Below, in pieces: positions 16,846-26,111 of a stretch of 64,000 bases of DNA. The first letter of the stretch is position 1. Each line of letters starts with the position of its first letter. The stretch is from Chitinophagaceae bacterium (lineage in GTDB: Bacteria > Bacteroidota > Bacteroidia > Chitinophagales > UBA10324): positions 86,297-150,296 of the forward strand of contig CANJII010000003.1 of assembly GCA_947474435.1 (NCBI GenBank), given 5' to 3'. The notes beneath the pieces were generated by a model. That model ran no database searches. It was not told where the DNA came from and saw nothing but the letters and a program-made list of their open reading frames with translations. The translations under genes were made by a program, and so were the position numbers.

Positions 16846-18162
16846 TCAAATCGGCATTTCTTCTTCTAACAAAGTAACTTTTACTCTTCTTATTCTGTGA
16901 TTATCCATGTTCAGCACTTTGAAACGAAATTTTTTGAAATCAATTTCTTCGTTCACTTCCGGAATTTTTCCACTTAGTTCCAGTATCAATCCACCAATGG
17001 AATCAACATCTCCTTTTATTTCTTCAAAGGGCTGGTCTTTAATTCCCATGGCTCTATACATATCGTTGAGTAATGTTTTTCCTTCGAACACAAAATTATT
17101 TTTATCAATCTGTGCGAAATCAAATTCTGTTTTCTCATCCAGTTCATCACGAATTTCTCCGATGATTTCTTCCAGAATATCTTCCAGTGTTACAATGCCT
17201 GCGGTGCTTCCGTATTCATCTATCACCACAGCAATGTGCAGCATCTTCGCCTGAAACTCTATGAGCAAATCTGAAATCCGTTTTCCTTCAGGAACAAAAA
17301 AAGCGGGACGCAAAATTTTCAACCAGCTTACTTCACTGTTTGCCTGTAAAAATTGCAACAAGTCCTTCGTGTATAAAATACCAATGATATTATCAGCTGA
17401 ATTCCGATACACCGGAATGCGCGAGTAACCGGAATCTTTTACCACCTTTAAAATTTCTTCGAAAGATATATCAGCATCCAATGCCACCATATCAAAGCGC
17501 GGTTTCATCACTTCTTTTACCTGCGTGCTTCCGAATTTTAAAATGCCTTTTAAAAATCGGGCCTCCTGTTTTTCGGTAGTTTGCTCCCCGGTATTTTCAT
17601 TAGTGCCAAAAATTTTTACTTCACCTTTTTTTGTTTCTTCATTGTGATGTGCAACAACTGAAACTCCGCGAATTGCAAGCATTGTTAAGGGACTGAAAAC
17701 TTTTTCCAGAAAAAACAAACCAGGTAAAGTCCACAAAGTCCAGGTTACATTATTTCGCTCAGCAAAAGTTCTTGGTATGATGTGTTGCAACACAATCATT
17801 AAAGTAGTGAGCAAAATAATTTCAGGTATGAGCAACCATAAATGCATGTCAGTAAAGTTTATTATGGCAACTTCCACCAATACATAACCAATGAGCAACA
17901 CTAATAACACAGTGAAAAAAGTTTGTAGCACATCAATGGTTGCCAATAAATATCGCGGCTTCTCCATCATGCGCAACAAGTATTGATATTGCTTTGGTGA
18001 GCGAAGCTGTAATTCTTCAAGGTCTTTTGAGCTCAACGAAAATATGGCTGTTTGAGCACCCCCAAGCAATGCGATGGATACAGTAAAAAATACTGCCAAA
18101 AGAGAGAGAAAGATTAAATAAAGAGTGAGCGGTTGAGAACCAAGGGAGAATAACACAATCAT
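16846..18162 (-). CDS. gldE: Gliding motility-associated CBS-domain protein GldE
   Basis: Membrane protein of about 438 residues in the HlyC/CorC (CNNM-like) family. Four hydrophobic segments in the first 150 residues form the DUF21-type transporter part. Two CBS domains follow (about residues 200-320, with SGYSRIPVYR and VVIDEYGSTAGIVTLEDILEE), then a CorC_HlyC domain ending the protein. GldE is needed for or enhances gliding, perhaps together with GldD; ion transport is inferred from the family. The ATG at 18162 is chosen; a TTG 39 bp upstream extends the frame without adding recognisable sequence. It lies between ssb and gldD. Confidence 0.92.
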   Translation of the reverse strand: MIVLFSLGSQPLTLYLIFLSLLAVFFTVSIALLGGAQTAIFSLSSKDLEELQLRSPKQYQYLLRMMEKPRYLLATIDVLQTFFTVLLVLLIGYVLVEVAIINFTDMHLWLLIPEIILLTTLMIVLQHIIPRTFAERNNVTWTLWTLPGLFFLEKVFSPLTMLAIRGVSVVAHHNEETKKGEVKIFGTNENTGEQTTEKQEARFLKGILKFGSTQVKEVMKPRFDMVALDADISFEEILKVVKDSGYSRIPVYRNSADNIIGILYTKDLLQFLQANSEVSWLKILRPAFFVPEGKRISDLLIEFQAKMLHIAVVIDEYGSTAGIVTLEDILEEIIGEIRDELDEKTEFDFAQIDKNNFVFEGKTLLNDMYRAMGIKDQPFEEIKGDVDSIGGLILELSGKIPEVNEEIDFKKFRFKVLNMDNHRIRRVKVTLLEEEMPI

Positions 18163-18232
18163 CAACCGCCCACAACTATCAGAATCGAAATTTATTTCCA
18201 ATTAGAATTTTCACAATTTGATTGAAGTAAAA

Positions 18233-18667
18233 TTAAAATGGCAAATCATCTGCTACTTCATTGTCAGATGAACCAGGCTCAACCGGAGATTCAACAGGAA
18301 CTGCAGTGTTTGCAGTATCACTTCCGGTTTTAACACCGTTTTCTTTTCTTGTATGAATGTTTATTGTGTCAGCAACTACTTCAGTTTTATAATGTTTGTT
18401 GTTGTTTGCATCGGTCCAGCTGTGAGTGCGCAAGCGGCCTTCAATAAAAATTAAATCGCCCTTGCGAACATACTTTTCGCAGAATTCGCCAAGAAACCTC
18501 CAGGCCACAATGTTGTGCCATTCAGTTATGCGATTTCCATTTTTGTCCTTGATGCCTTCGGTAGTGGCCAACCGGAATTTTGCGAGCTTAATTCCGCCGT
18601 CAAGCGTTTGAATTTCGGGGTCGCTCCCGATGTTGCCCATAAGGATTACTTTGTTTACTCCTCTCAT
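18233..18667 (-). CDS. ssb: Single-stranded DNA-binding protein
   Basis: SSB coats single-stranded DNA and recruits repair and replication enzymes. The 144-residue protein has the OB fold (MRGVNKVILMGNIGSDPE, then WHNIVAWRFLGEFCEKYVRKG), a polar linker, and the acidic C-terminal tip DDLPF that binds partner proteins. It lies 23 bp downstream of mutY and upstream of gldE. The gldE promoter, if separate, would lie in the 70 bp between them. Confidence 0.97.
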   Translation of the reverse strand: MRGVNKVILMGNIGSDPEIQTLDGGIKLAKFRLATTEGIKDKNGNRITEWHNIVAWRFLGEFCEKYVRKGDLIFIEGRLRTHSWTDANNNKHYKTEVVADTINIHTRKENGVKTGSDTANTAVPVESPVEPGSSDNEVADDLPF

Positions 18668-18690
18668 AGTTTTGGTGTTTTATGATGACA

Positions 18691-19752
18691 CTAATGTATA
18701 TTATTTTTTAAGTAGTGCTCAATTATTTTAGGAACGGCTAATTTTTTTAAGTGTGTGTTTTTTATAACGATGTAATTTTCTGTATTGATGTTATTGGAAA
18801 AAAGAATAAAAAATTTTGCATGAATTTTTTGGTGGGAGAGGAGGTAAATAAATTCTTCGCTCGCTTTCAGTTTAATTTTTTTTTTAAGTGAAATATTTTT
18901 TAGTGCTGGATGAAGAATCAATTTTTCTGGCGATAGAAATTTTTCAGCTTCAATCAACGGGAACTGATATAGACCTTTCCATATATCGTTGCCTTTTCGT
19001 TTCTCCATTAAAAATCCATTTTCATTTTCAGCTATTATGTAATGAAAAAATCTATTCTTCAATAAAATCTTTTTTCCTTTTATGGGAAGTGATGTGATTA
19101 AATTTTTTTTCAACGCCACACAATTTTCATGAACTGGACAGGTATTACACAATGGAGAAAAAGGTTTGCAAACGGTTGCACCCAAATCCATAATTGCCTG
19201 ATTAAAACGACCGGCTTCTTTTTTAGCAATGAGTTCATTGGCCAGAACAGAAAATGTTTTTTTTCCTTCTGTTGAATCTGTAGGTGTTTCAATTCCGAAA
19301 CACCGGGAAAGCACTCGATAAACATTTCCATCAACAACAGCGTGAGGCAAATTATAGGCGAACGAAACAATTGCAGCAGCAGCATACGGACCCACTCCAT
19401 TTACTTTTAACCAGCCATCATAATCTTCCGGAAATTTTCCTTGCAATTCATCAACAATGTATTTTGCAGCCGCCTGCAAATTTCTTGCTCGGGAATAATA
19501 TCCCAATCCCTGCCATGCTTTTAATACTGCATCTTCTTTTGCTTTTTCCAAATGCTGAACAGTTGGAAAAAGTTTTACCATTTTTAAATAATATGGCAGG
19601 CCTTGTTCCACTCTTGTTTGTTGCAGTATAATTTCCGATAACCAGATTTTATATGGGTCTTTGGTTTCTTTCCATGGAAACGACCGTTCGTTATTCCGGT
19701 GCCACTTCAATAAATTTTTTGTGAATGAAATTTTTGCGTCTTGATTATTCAT
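18691..19752 (-). CDS. mutY: A/G-specific adenine glycosylase MutY
   Basis: Base-excision enzyme that removes adenine mispaired with 8-oxoguanine. The roughly 353-residue protein has the SEIILQQTRVEQG segment with the catalytic Glu, the helix-hairpin-helix VNGVGPYAAAAI, the AVVDGNVYRVLSR catalytic Asp region, and four iron-sulfur cysteines (CKPFSPLCNTCPVHENC). The C-terminal part is a NUDIX-like 8-oxoG recognition domain with weak conservation. The ATG at 19752 is taken over a TTG six bases upstream. It heads the mutY-ssb-gldE-gldD-recG run. Confidence 0.95.
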   Translation of the reverse strand: MNNQDAKISFTKNLLKWHRNNERSFPWKETKDPYKIWLSEIILQQTRVEQGLPYYLKMVKLFPTVQHLEKAKEDAVLKAWQGLGYYSRARNLQAAAKYIVDELQGKFPEDYDGWLKVNGVGPYAAAAIVSFAYNLPHAVVDGNVYRVLSRCFGIETPTDSTEGKKTFSVLANELIAKKEAGRFNQAIMDLGATVCKPFSPLCNTCPVHENCVALKKNLITSLPIKGKKILLKNRFFHYIIAENENGFLMEKRKGNDIWKGLYQFPLIEAEKFLSPEKLILHPALKNISLKKKIKLKASEEFIYLLSHQKIHAKFFILFSNNINTENYIVIKNTHLKKLAVPKIIEHYLKNNIH

Positions 19753-19818
19753 TAACAAATTTGAAAAAGGCTATTTCTTGATATTTAAAATACGATCTGT
19801 ATGAATTAGAAGAAATAA

Positions 19819-20601
19819 TTATTCCCCCTTAAAAACCGGTTTTCTCTTTTCAATAAAAGCTGTTACACCCTCCTTGTTGTCATAGCTGTTACCGGCAATT
19901 TCCTGGCAGTAACTTTCGTATTCCAACATGGATTCTAAATCAGAATTGTAAGAACGGTTAAGCATTTTCTTTATTAAGCCAATTGCTTTTGTAGGAGCAC
20001 TTGCATAATAATCTGTGAATTTTTTTACTTCATTGTCTAACTCTTCTGATTTCACTACTCGGTTTACAATTCCCATTTGCAGGGCTTCCGATGCTGTGAT
20101 TTTTGTTCCCATAGTGGAATATTCAAACGCTCTTGCCAATCCAACCACTCTCGGTAAAAAGAAAGATGAACCCGAATCAGGAACCAAACCAACATTTATA
20201 AATACTTCAATAAGTGTTGCGTTTTCAGCCGCCACAATTACATCACAAGCAAGTGCGAGAGAACAACCTGCACCAGCCGCTACACCATTCATGCGACAGA
20301 TAATTGGCTTTGGCATATTGCGCATTGCACGAATTATCGGGTTGTATCTTTTGTCGAGTGATTCTTTAAAACTCCGGTTACCCGCAGCTGCAGCAGCTTT
20401 CAAATCCTGCCCGGAACAAAATGCTTTTCCGGCACCGGTAAGCACAACTACTCTCACTTCTTTAGTTTTTTCTGCTTCCTTCAAAGCATCCTGCAATTCA
20501 AAACTCATTTCATCATTGAATGCATTATATACATCTGGGCGGTTGAGTGTGATGGTTCCAACTCCATCTTTTATTTCAAGTAGTATTGTATTGAAAGCCA
20601 T
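19819..20601 (-). CDS. Enoyl-CoA hydratase/isomerase family protein, PaaG-like
   Basis: Crotonase-fold protein of 260 residues. It has the LNRPDVYNAFN start, the FCSGQDLK oxyanion-hole segment, and NVGLVPDSGSSFFLPR, where the aspartate matches the single catalytic Asp of PaaG-type isomerases; the second catalytic Glu of classical hydratases is not in its usual place. The closest family I recognise is 2-(1,2-epoxy-1,2-dihydrophenyl)acetyl-CoA isomerase of phenylacetate degradation. No other paa gene is in the window, so fatty-acid or another aromatic acyl-CoA substrate is possible. It stands alone between mutY and a T9SS gene. Confidence 0.85.
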   Translation of the reverse strand: MAFNTILLEIKDGVGTITLNRPDVYNAFNDEMSFELQDALKEAEKTKEVRVVVLTGAGKAFCSGQDLKAAAAAGNRSFKESLDKRYNPIIRAMRNMPKPIICRMNGVAAGAGCSLALACDVIVAAENATLIEVFINVGLVPDSGSSFFLPRVVGLARAFEYSTMGTKITASEALQMGIVNRVVKSEELDNEVKKFTDYYASAPTKAIGLIKKMLNRSYNSDLESMLEYESYCQEIAGNSYDNKEGVTAFIEKRKPVFKGE

Positions 20602-20709
20602 TGTAAAAATTTTTCGTGGTCGAAAATAAGTTGAAAATTGTCACATCCATTCTGAATAAATTATTTCCAAATTAAATTTCAGTAGTTACATTCGTTTAAA
20701 ATAAATCAA

Positions 20710-21600
20710 ATGAATATTTCACCATCATTGGCAAAAAAAATTTCCGCTTACTCAACACTTGCTGCAGCTTTTCTTGCAGGCAGAAGTGAAGCAGATGCGC
20801 AAATCATTTATACTGACATAAATCCCGACACCACATTCTCTCAGAACAATAGTTTGTATAGTCTTGATTTAAACAACGACGGACAACCAGATTTCAAAAT
20901 AGGAATGATAAAATATGCTGGTTTTATTTCAGCTGTTGCCGGTGAGGGACCAGCTGGAAATTCAATGATGGGTTATGGTTCCACTTTTGGGTCTTCAACA
21001 ATTTATTTAACGAAAGCTTTGTTGAATGGAGATACCATTAATGCCAATGAACAATGGGCGCCTTGTAATGCTTCAAGTTTTTCGGCAACAAGCGCTTCAA
21101 GTTTCAGTGCCTCAATGGTGCTTGCTGCTGATGTGCAGGTTTATTCAACAGTTATTGGAAACTGGCTTGGCGTACAGGATAAATTCCTTGGTTTAAAATT
21201 TAAAATTGATACATCAACTTATTACGGATGGGCTCGTTTAGATGTTGACACGGTTAACTGGGCTTTCACGGTAAAAGATTATGCATACAATGCAGAGGCG
21301 GACAGTGAAATTTTAGCTGGTCAAATGTTTCCGGCTTCGGCCACTGAAATAAAAACTGCTGATATCGATTTGTACAAAATAAAAACCGTTAACAACTCAC
21401 TTTATCTTTCATTAAACAGCAATGAATTCATTGGTTCGAAGCTTTCTATTTATAATATTTCAGGAGCAGAAATAAGAACCGAAGAATTATTGGATATTGA
21501 AACTGCTTTGAAATTAAGAACCTTTGGCAAAGGTGTTTATTTAATTAAAGTAGTGAAGGGAGAAAAACAGCAGGTAAAAAAAGTGGTTGTCAATTACTGA
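20710..21600 (+). CDS. Secreted T9SS cargo protein
   Basis: A 296-residue exported protein of unknown function. The N-terminal 32 residues are signal-like (SAYSTLAAAFLAGRSEADAQ), followed by a beta-rich domain opening with TDINPD and a calcium-loop-like LDLNNDGQPDFK. A Ser/Ala/Gly-rich stretch lies mid-protein. The last 75 residues form a type A sorting domain with FGKGVYLIKVV near the end. It is convergent with the PAP2-like gene, with two bases between stop codons. The domain looks like a lectin or beta-sandwich, which is a guess. Confidence 0.78.
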   Translation: MNISPSLAKKISAYSTLAAAFLAGRSEADAQIIYTDINPDTTFSQNNSLYSLDLNNDGQPDFKIGMIKYAGFISAVAGEGPAGNSMMGYGSTFGSSTIYLTKALLNGDTINANEQWAPCNASSFSATSASSFSASMVLAADVQVYSTVIGNWLGVQDKFLGLKFKIDTSTYYGWARLDVDTVNWAFTVKDYAYNAEADSEILAGQMFPASATEIKTADIDLYKIKTVNNSLYLSLNSNEFIGSKLSIYNISGAEIRTEELLDIETALKLRTFGKGVYLIKVVKGEKQQVKKVVVNY

Positions 21601-21602
21601 TA

Positions 21603-22223
21603 TCAGAACGACAACCGGAACGCAACTACCTGCAACATAAAGCCAACAAAATATCCGAGATACACATCTGCATCTTTGTGTGCGTTAAGTATTAAGCGAC
21701 TGGTGCCAACAATCCCTGCAATAATTGCTATGAGCATTAATGATGGAATAAGATTGTGCGCCGAAAAAAATGCGTTGCCAAAAGCCAGACCGAGTAAAGC
21801 ACCCATGCCCGTTGCATGCAAACTTATTTTCCGAAAAAGATTTATCACGAATGCAGCACTTGCTGATAAACAGGCGCCGAGCATTATTACACTTAACAGC
21901 AATGGATCGCCACTGTTACGGAAAACAGAAAAAGTCCAGATGTAAAAAACCAATGTGCTGATGTAAGGAATGATTCGCTCCTTCGCATCGTCCATGATAA
22001 ATGATTTTATAAATCCGAGCTGATACATCATCAGTAAACTGAAAACCGGAAAAAGAAATGTGTTCAGAAAAACTTTGAGTATCGGAATCCAGGTATAAGA
22101 GCCATAGTTGCCAAACAAAAACGGATTGGTATAAATGACTAATGCAAACGAATAAGTCGGAAGCAACAGTGGATGAAATGCATAAGTAAAAAATTTAGCT
22201 GCAGCTTTTATCGGGGTAGTCAA
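21603..22223 (-). CDS. PAP2-like integral membrane protein
   Basis: A 206-residue polytopic membrane protein with about six hydrophobic segments. The C-terminal part has GMGALLGLAFGN and later GTSRLILNAHKDADVYLGYFVGF, resembling the SRxxxxxH and following helix of PAP2 phosphatases, but the N-terminal KxxxxxxRP motif is only loosely matched by DDAKERIIPY. It may be an inactive or diverged phosphatase of lipid intermediates. The only fitting start is TTG at 22223, next to a dispersed repeat. Function is unconfirmed. Confidence 0.65.
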   Translation of the reverse strand: MTTPIKAAAKFFTYAFHPLLLPTYSFALVIYTNPFLFGNYGSYTWIPILKVFLNTFLFPVFSLLMMYQLGFIKSFIMDDAKERIIPYISTLVFYIWTFSVFRNSGDPLLLSVIMLGACLSASAAFVINLFRKISLHATGMGALLGLAFGNAFFSAHNLIPSLMLIAIIAGIVGTSRLILNAHKDADVYLGYFVGFMLQVVAFRLSF

Positions 22224-22224
22224 T

Positions 22225-22250
22225 GTGAATTGTCAATGGTGAATTGTGAA
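22225..22250. repeat. GTGAATTGTCAATGG dispersed repeat, copy 1
   Basis: GTGAATTGTCAATGGTGAAT at 22225-22244 is identical to 25963-25982, about 3.7 kb away. It lies just upstream of the PAP2-like start codon in a 137-bp gap, followed by further short repeated phrases around ACTGCATACTGCCTACTG (22310-22345). No coding function is seen. Confidence 0.7.
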
Positions 22251-22360
22251 AAGCAAATTGTAAATAATGAATATTAAATTTTGAAATTTAAAACTGTGTA
22301 TGGTCAAACAAACTGCATACTGCCTACTGTAAACTGCTTACTAACATCTGCCAGCTGACT

Positions 22361-23908
22361 TCAAAGTTCTCTCCGCAACCTTGCAACCGGAATATTTAAC
22401 TGCTCACGATATTTTGCAACGGTGCGGCGTGCAATGTTGTATCCTTTTTCTCTAAGCAATTCGGTCAGTCGCTCATCAGCCAACGGTTTCTTTTTATCTT
22501 CTAAATCAATCAGGTCGCTCAGAATTTTTTTCACTTCGCGTGTGCTTACTTCTTCGCCACTGTCAGTACTTAATGATTCGCTGAAAAAGAATTTCAATTT
22601 GTAAGTAGCAAATTCGGTTTGCACATACTTGCTGTTTGCCACGCGACTGATAGTTGAAATATCCATTCCGATTCGCTCAGCAATATCTTTCAATATCATC
22701 GGTCGCATTTGTGTTTCATCACCTGTGATAAAAAATTCGTACTGGTATTCCATGATGGTGTGCATCACCGAGTAAAGTGTATTGTATCGTTGCGTGATGG
22801 CATCTATAAACCATTTTGCTGAATCCATTTTCTGCTTAATGAAGATGAGCGCCTCCTTTGATTTTTTATCGCCGCTCTTTTTATAATCCTTCATCATTGC
22901 CTTAAACCCATTGCTGATTCGAAGCTCAGGAATGTTCATGTTGTGCAATGTAATTTCCAGTTTGCCATCGTTATTCGTTATAAAAAAATCAGGAACAATA
23001 AACGATTGTGTGTTTATGCTTTCAGCAAACGCGCTTCCGGGTTTCGGATTCAGGTGAATGATTTCATTCATCACCAATTTAAATTTCTTATCGTCTATCT
23101 CTAAATGTTTTTGAAGTTTGTCGTAATGTTTTTTTACAAACTCATCAAAATAATCGGTGACCACGCGAATGGCGAGCGTATCAATTTCAGTATGTGTTTC
23201 GGCTTGTTTTCTTTTCAGTTGCAACAACAAACATTCTTTTAAATCTCGAGCGCCCACACCCGGAGGATCGAGCAGATGAATAATTTTTAAAAGTTCATCT
23301 AACTTTTCGAAAGAAGTAGAAATGTTTTGAGAGAAACTTAAATCATCCACCATCGCATCAATGGGCCGGCGCAGGTATCCATCTTCATCAATGCTACCGA
23401 TGATGTAATGCACTAACTCCAAATCTTCATCGTGCAACTCTAACATGCCTGCTTGCTCCTCTAAATATTCATGAAAACTCCGCTGAACAGGTATTGGCAC
23501 TCCTTGTTTTTCTTCATCTTCAGAATAAGCATCACCACGAGTACTGTAATCAGCCACTTCATCTTCATCCATGTAATCACTTATATCAACATCATTGTCG
23601 TCAACAGATGTGTCAGTTATATCTTCTGTTGAATCATCATCTATTGTATCGTCCTTCTCCGCTTTTTCTTCAGCTGCAATTTCCGGAATTTCTTCTATTG
23701 GTTCTTCCGGCACATCATCTTCACTGTTTACCGATTCTTTTTCATCCGCTTCTTCAGGGACGCCTTCTTCCAATGCTGGATTAGCTTCCAACTCTTCTTT
23801 AATCCTTTCTTCCAGATTAGCCGCAGGAATCTGCAACAGTTTCATCAGCTGAATCTGCTGCGGCGACATTTTTAAAAACATCTTCTGATGCATTCCTTGT
23901 TTAAGCAT
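22361..23908 (-). CDS. rpoN: RNA polymerase sigma-54 factor
   Basis: Sigma-54 directs RNA polymerase to -24/-12 promoters and needs AAA+ activators. The protein has the glutamine-rich N-terminal activator region (QKMFLKMSPQQIQLMKLLQ), a very acidic linker (about residues 45-130), the core-binding domain, and the RpoN box ARRTVAKYRE near the end. The frame is open to 24082, but the ATG at 23908 starts just before the conserved region and gives 515 residues. A TATTTTTG -7-like box lies 21 bp upstream of that ATG (23936-23929), inside the longer frame, which supports the shorter start. No sigma-54 activator is in the window. Confidence 0.95.
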   Translation of the reverse strand: MLKQGMHQKMFLKMSPQQIQLMKLLQIPAANLEERIKEELEANPALEEGVPEEADEKESVNSEDDVPEEPIEEIPEIAAEEKAEKDDTIDDDSTEDITDTSVDDNDVDISDYMDEDEVADYSTRGDAYSEDEEKQGVPIPVQRSFHEYLEEQAGMLELHDEDLELVHYIIGSIDEDGYLRRPIDAMVDDLSFSQNISTSFEKLDELLKIIHLLDPPGVGARDLKECLLLQLKRKQAETHTEIDTLAIRVVTDYFDEFVKKHYDKLQKHLEIDDKKFKLVMNEIIHLNPKPGSAFAESINTQSFIVPDFFITNNDGKLEITLHNMNIPELRISNGFKAMMKDYKKSGDKKSKEALIFIKQKMDSAKWFIDAITQRYNTLYSVMHTIMEYQYEFFITGDETQMRPMILKDIAERIGMDISTISRVANSKYVQTEFATYKLKFFFSESLSTDSGEEVSTREVKKILSDLIDLEDKKKPLADERLTELLREKGYNIARRTVAKYREQLNIPVARLRREL

Positions 23909-24023
23909 ACTGTCGTTTAATAACCCGACAAAAATATAAAGCAGAAGCCAACCATTTATGCTTTGGTAATAATGTTGGCAGAAAGAATTGGAATTCATTT
24001 GGCAATAGTTTCTTTTGCAAAAC

Positions 24024-25958
24024 ATGAAGAGATGGTTATCACTTGCAATTAACTGGCTGGCTGTTTTAGTGCTTCTTTTCATACTGGAGAAAGGAATATT
24101 TCTCCTGTACTTTTTTCACAAGACTTCACAACTTTCGATTGCTGATATCATTGGTGTTTTCACTCATGGGTTGTGGTTGGATATTTCTTTAACCTCCTAT
24201 CTGATAACGATACCACTAGTTTTCTTTTTAATTCAATTGCTATTTGAAAAGAGAATAATGAGTTTGAATAGCCTCGGTTCGTTTCCTCATGAACCGAAAT
24301 TTTCGGAGCGTGAAGACACGCGCCGAGGTAAAATGATGAGTTTGTTTTTCAAAATTTATTTGCCAATTATTTTTTTCATCATCGGATTATTGTTCGTGGG
24401 TGATTTGGGTATTTATGAAAACTGGAGCACCAAGTTGAATGTGCGCGCCATTCAAAATATTTTAAATCCGAAAGAGATGATGGCATCAGCAGGTGCATCA
24501 CCGGTTTGGCTCTACATATTGATAATTATTGCGCATGTAATTTATGGTTGGTTTGCTGCGAAATTTTTAAGCAACAAAAAATTTGCAACCGCAGTTGGCG
24601 GAATAAGGTGGTTGAACATTCCATACTTTTTTCTGATGAGCGGATTTGCTTTTCTTGGAATCAGAGGAGGATGGCAGGTGGCCCCCATGAATGAAAGCAG
24701 TGCCTACTTTTCGCAAAATGCTTTTGCCAATCATGCAGCAATTAATACAACATGGTATGCCATTCAATCCATAATCAACATAAAAAAATATGATACGCAC
24801 AATCCATATAAATTCATGAGTGATGAAAAAGCAAAGGAGTTGGTTGCTGATTTATATAAATCAAAAATTGATTCTTCATTAAAAATTTTTAAAACTGAAA
24901 AACCCAATGTTGTTTTTATTCAGATTGAAAGTTATGGTGCCGATGTGGTGAAGGAGTTGGCTGGTATAGAAGGACTTACTCCCAATCTTTCAAAAATTAT
25001 AAGTGAAGGATTGTTGTTCGAAAATATTTATGCAAGTGGTTTCCGTACCGACCAGGGATTGGTTTCCATGCTTTCAGGTTTTCCGGCGCAACCAAATGTG
25101 TCCATCATCTGGAATACAGAGAAGCAGGAAAAGCTACCAACAATCACACAAAAAATAAAACAGAAAGGTTACAACACACAACTGATTTATGCAGGCGATA
25201 TTTTATTCAGCAACATGAAGGCATTTGTGGTGCACAACGGTTTTGAAAAAATAATTACTGAAAACGATTTCGCCATTTCAGACCGCACATCAAAATGGGG
25301 TGTTTATGATGGTGTTATGTTTCAACACGCGATAAAAGAAATCAATGAAATAAAACAACCATTCTTCACTTACATCATCACACTCACAAGTCATGAGCCG
25401 TATGATATTCCATCGCAACCAAAATTTCCGGGAGAGGATGCAGCAGAAAAATTTAAGAGCGCCTGTTATTATACTGATGAAACACTTGGTGAGTTTTTTA
25501 CAGAAGCAAAAAAACAATTGTGGTATGCAAACACCATTTTTATTCTTTGTGCTGATCATGGTCATCGCTATCCTTTTAACAGAGAAGCTTACATGCCCGC
25601 TGTTCATCACATTCCATTGATTATGGTTGGCGGCGCATTGAATGATAGTTTAGCTGGAAAAAGAATTTTATCCATCGGATCCCAAACTGATATTGCTTCA
25701 ACTCTGCTTCACCAATTGGAAATTAATTCGGAAGATTTTATCTGGAGTTCTGATTTGTTAAATCCATCAACAAAAAATTTCGCTTACTATTCATTCGATG
25801 ATGGTTTTGGTTGGGTGAGCCGGTATGATACCATTGCATACAGCAACACTTTTAAATGTTTATCGTGGCCATATAATTCAACCGATTCGTTGCACTCTTC
25901 TATTGACACCGCCAAAGCCTACCTGCAAACATTATTTAATGCATATCTGAAATATTGA
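24024..25958 (+). CDS. LTA synthase-family sulfatase-fold membrane enzyme
   Basis: A 644-residue protein with five N-terminal hydrophobic segments (about residues 8-215) and an alkaline-phosphatase/sulfatase-fold catalytic domain. Visible metal and nucleophile sites are IESYG (Glu302), SGFRTDQG (Thr342, expected nucleophile) and CADHGHR. Relatives transfer phosphoglycerol or phosphoethanolamine onto envelope glycans or lipids; Bacteroidota lack classical lipoteichoic acid, so the acceptor is unknown. A 57-bp palindromic element (24272-24328) sits in frame in the loop after the second membrane segment. The start at 24024 (MKRWLSL) is preferred over an upstream TTG. It is divergent from rpoN. 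Confidence 0.88.
   Translation: MKRWLSLAINWLAVLVLLFILEKGIFLLYFFHKTSQLSIADIIGVFTHGLWLDISLTSYLITIPLVFFLIQLLFEKRIMSLNSLGSFPHEPKFSEREDTRRGKMMSLFFKIYLPIIFFIIGLLFVGDLGIYENWSTKLNVRAIQNILNPKEMMASAGASPVWLYILIIIAHVIYGWFAAKFLSNKKFATAVGGIRWLNIPYFFLMSGFAFLGIRGGWQVAPMNESSAYFSQNAFANHAAINTTWYAIQSIINIKKYDTHNPYKFMSDEKAKELVADLYKSKIDSSLKIFKTEKPNVVFIQIESYGADVVKELAGIEGLTPNLSKIISEGLLFENIYASGFRTDQGLVSMLSGFPAQPNVSIIWNTEKQEKLPTITQKIKQKGYNTQLIYAGDILFSNMKAFVVHNGFEKIITENDFAISDRTSKWGVYDGVMFQHAIKEINEIKQPFFTYIITLTSHEPYDIPSQPKFPGEDAAEKFKSACYYTDETLGEFFTEAKKQLWYANTIFILCADHGHRYPFNREAYMPAVHHIPLIMVGGALNDSLAGKRILSIGSQTDIASTLLHQLEINSEDFIWSSDLLNPSTKNFAYYSFDDGFGWVSRYDTIAYSNTFKCLSWPYNSTDSLHSSIDTAKAYLQTLFNAYLKY
24272..24328. repeat. 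In-frame palindromic element in the LTA synthase-like gene
   Basis: Outer arms CCTCGG (24272-24277) and CCGAGG (24323-24328) enclose two smaller hairpins: TCGGTTC/GAACCGA (24274-24280 and 24291-24297) and GCGTGaagaCACGC (24308-24321). At 57 bp it is 19 codons, adding a charged peptide containing GSFPHEPKFSERE in the loop between membrane segments. The first hairpin matches the GGTTCGTG elements in the gene at 33941-35581. Confidence 0.75.
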
Positions 25959-25962
25959 TTCT

Positions 25963-26078
25963 GTGAATTGTCAATGGTGAATTTTCTTTGGTGAATACGC
26001 AATGGTGAATTGTGAATTCTTACTCCATAATTTTTTACTATTCAAAATTGACTATTCACCATTGACCATTCACTATTA
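25963..26078. repeat. GTGAATTGTCAATGG repeat block, copy 2, with inverted arm
   Basis: GTGAATTGTCAATGGTGAAT (25963-25982) is exactly shared with 22225-22244. A partial direct copy follows (GCAATGGTGAATTGTGAATT, 25999-26018). An inverted copy, GACTATTCACCATTGACCATT, closes the block around 26050-26070, so the mRNA or DNA could form a long hairpin. It fills most of the 153-bp gap before asnS. Confidence 0.72.
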
Positions 26079-26111
26079 CTTTAGCGCCGCAAAAAATTTA
26101 ACAGAAAAATC

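Noticed and set aside
19819..20601. Phenylacetate degradation cluster
   Set aside because: Only the PaaG-like gene is present; no paaA-E, paaK or other pathway genes are in the window.
23494..23852. Ser-rich and His/Leu-rich frames opposite rpoN
   Set aside because: They mirror the acidic Asp/Glu linker of sigma-54 and have no independent support.
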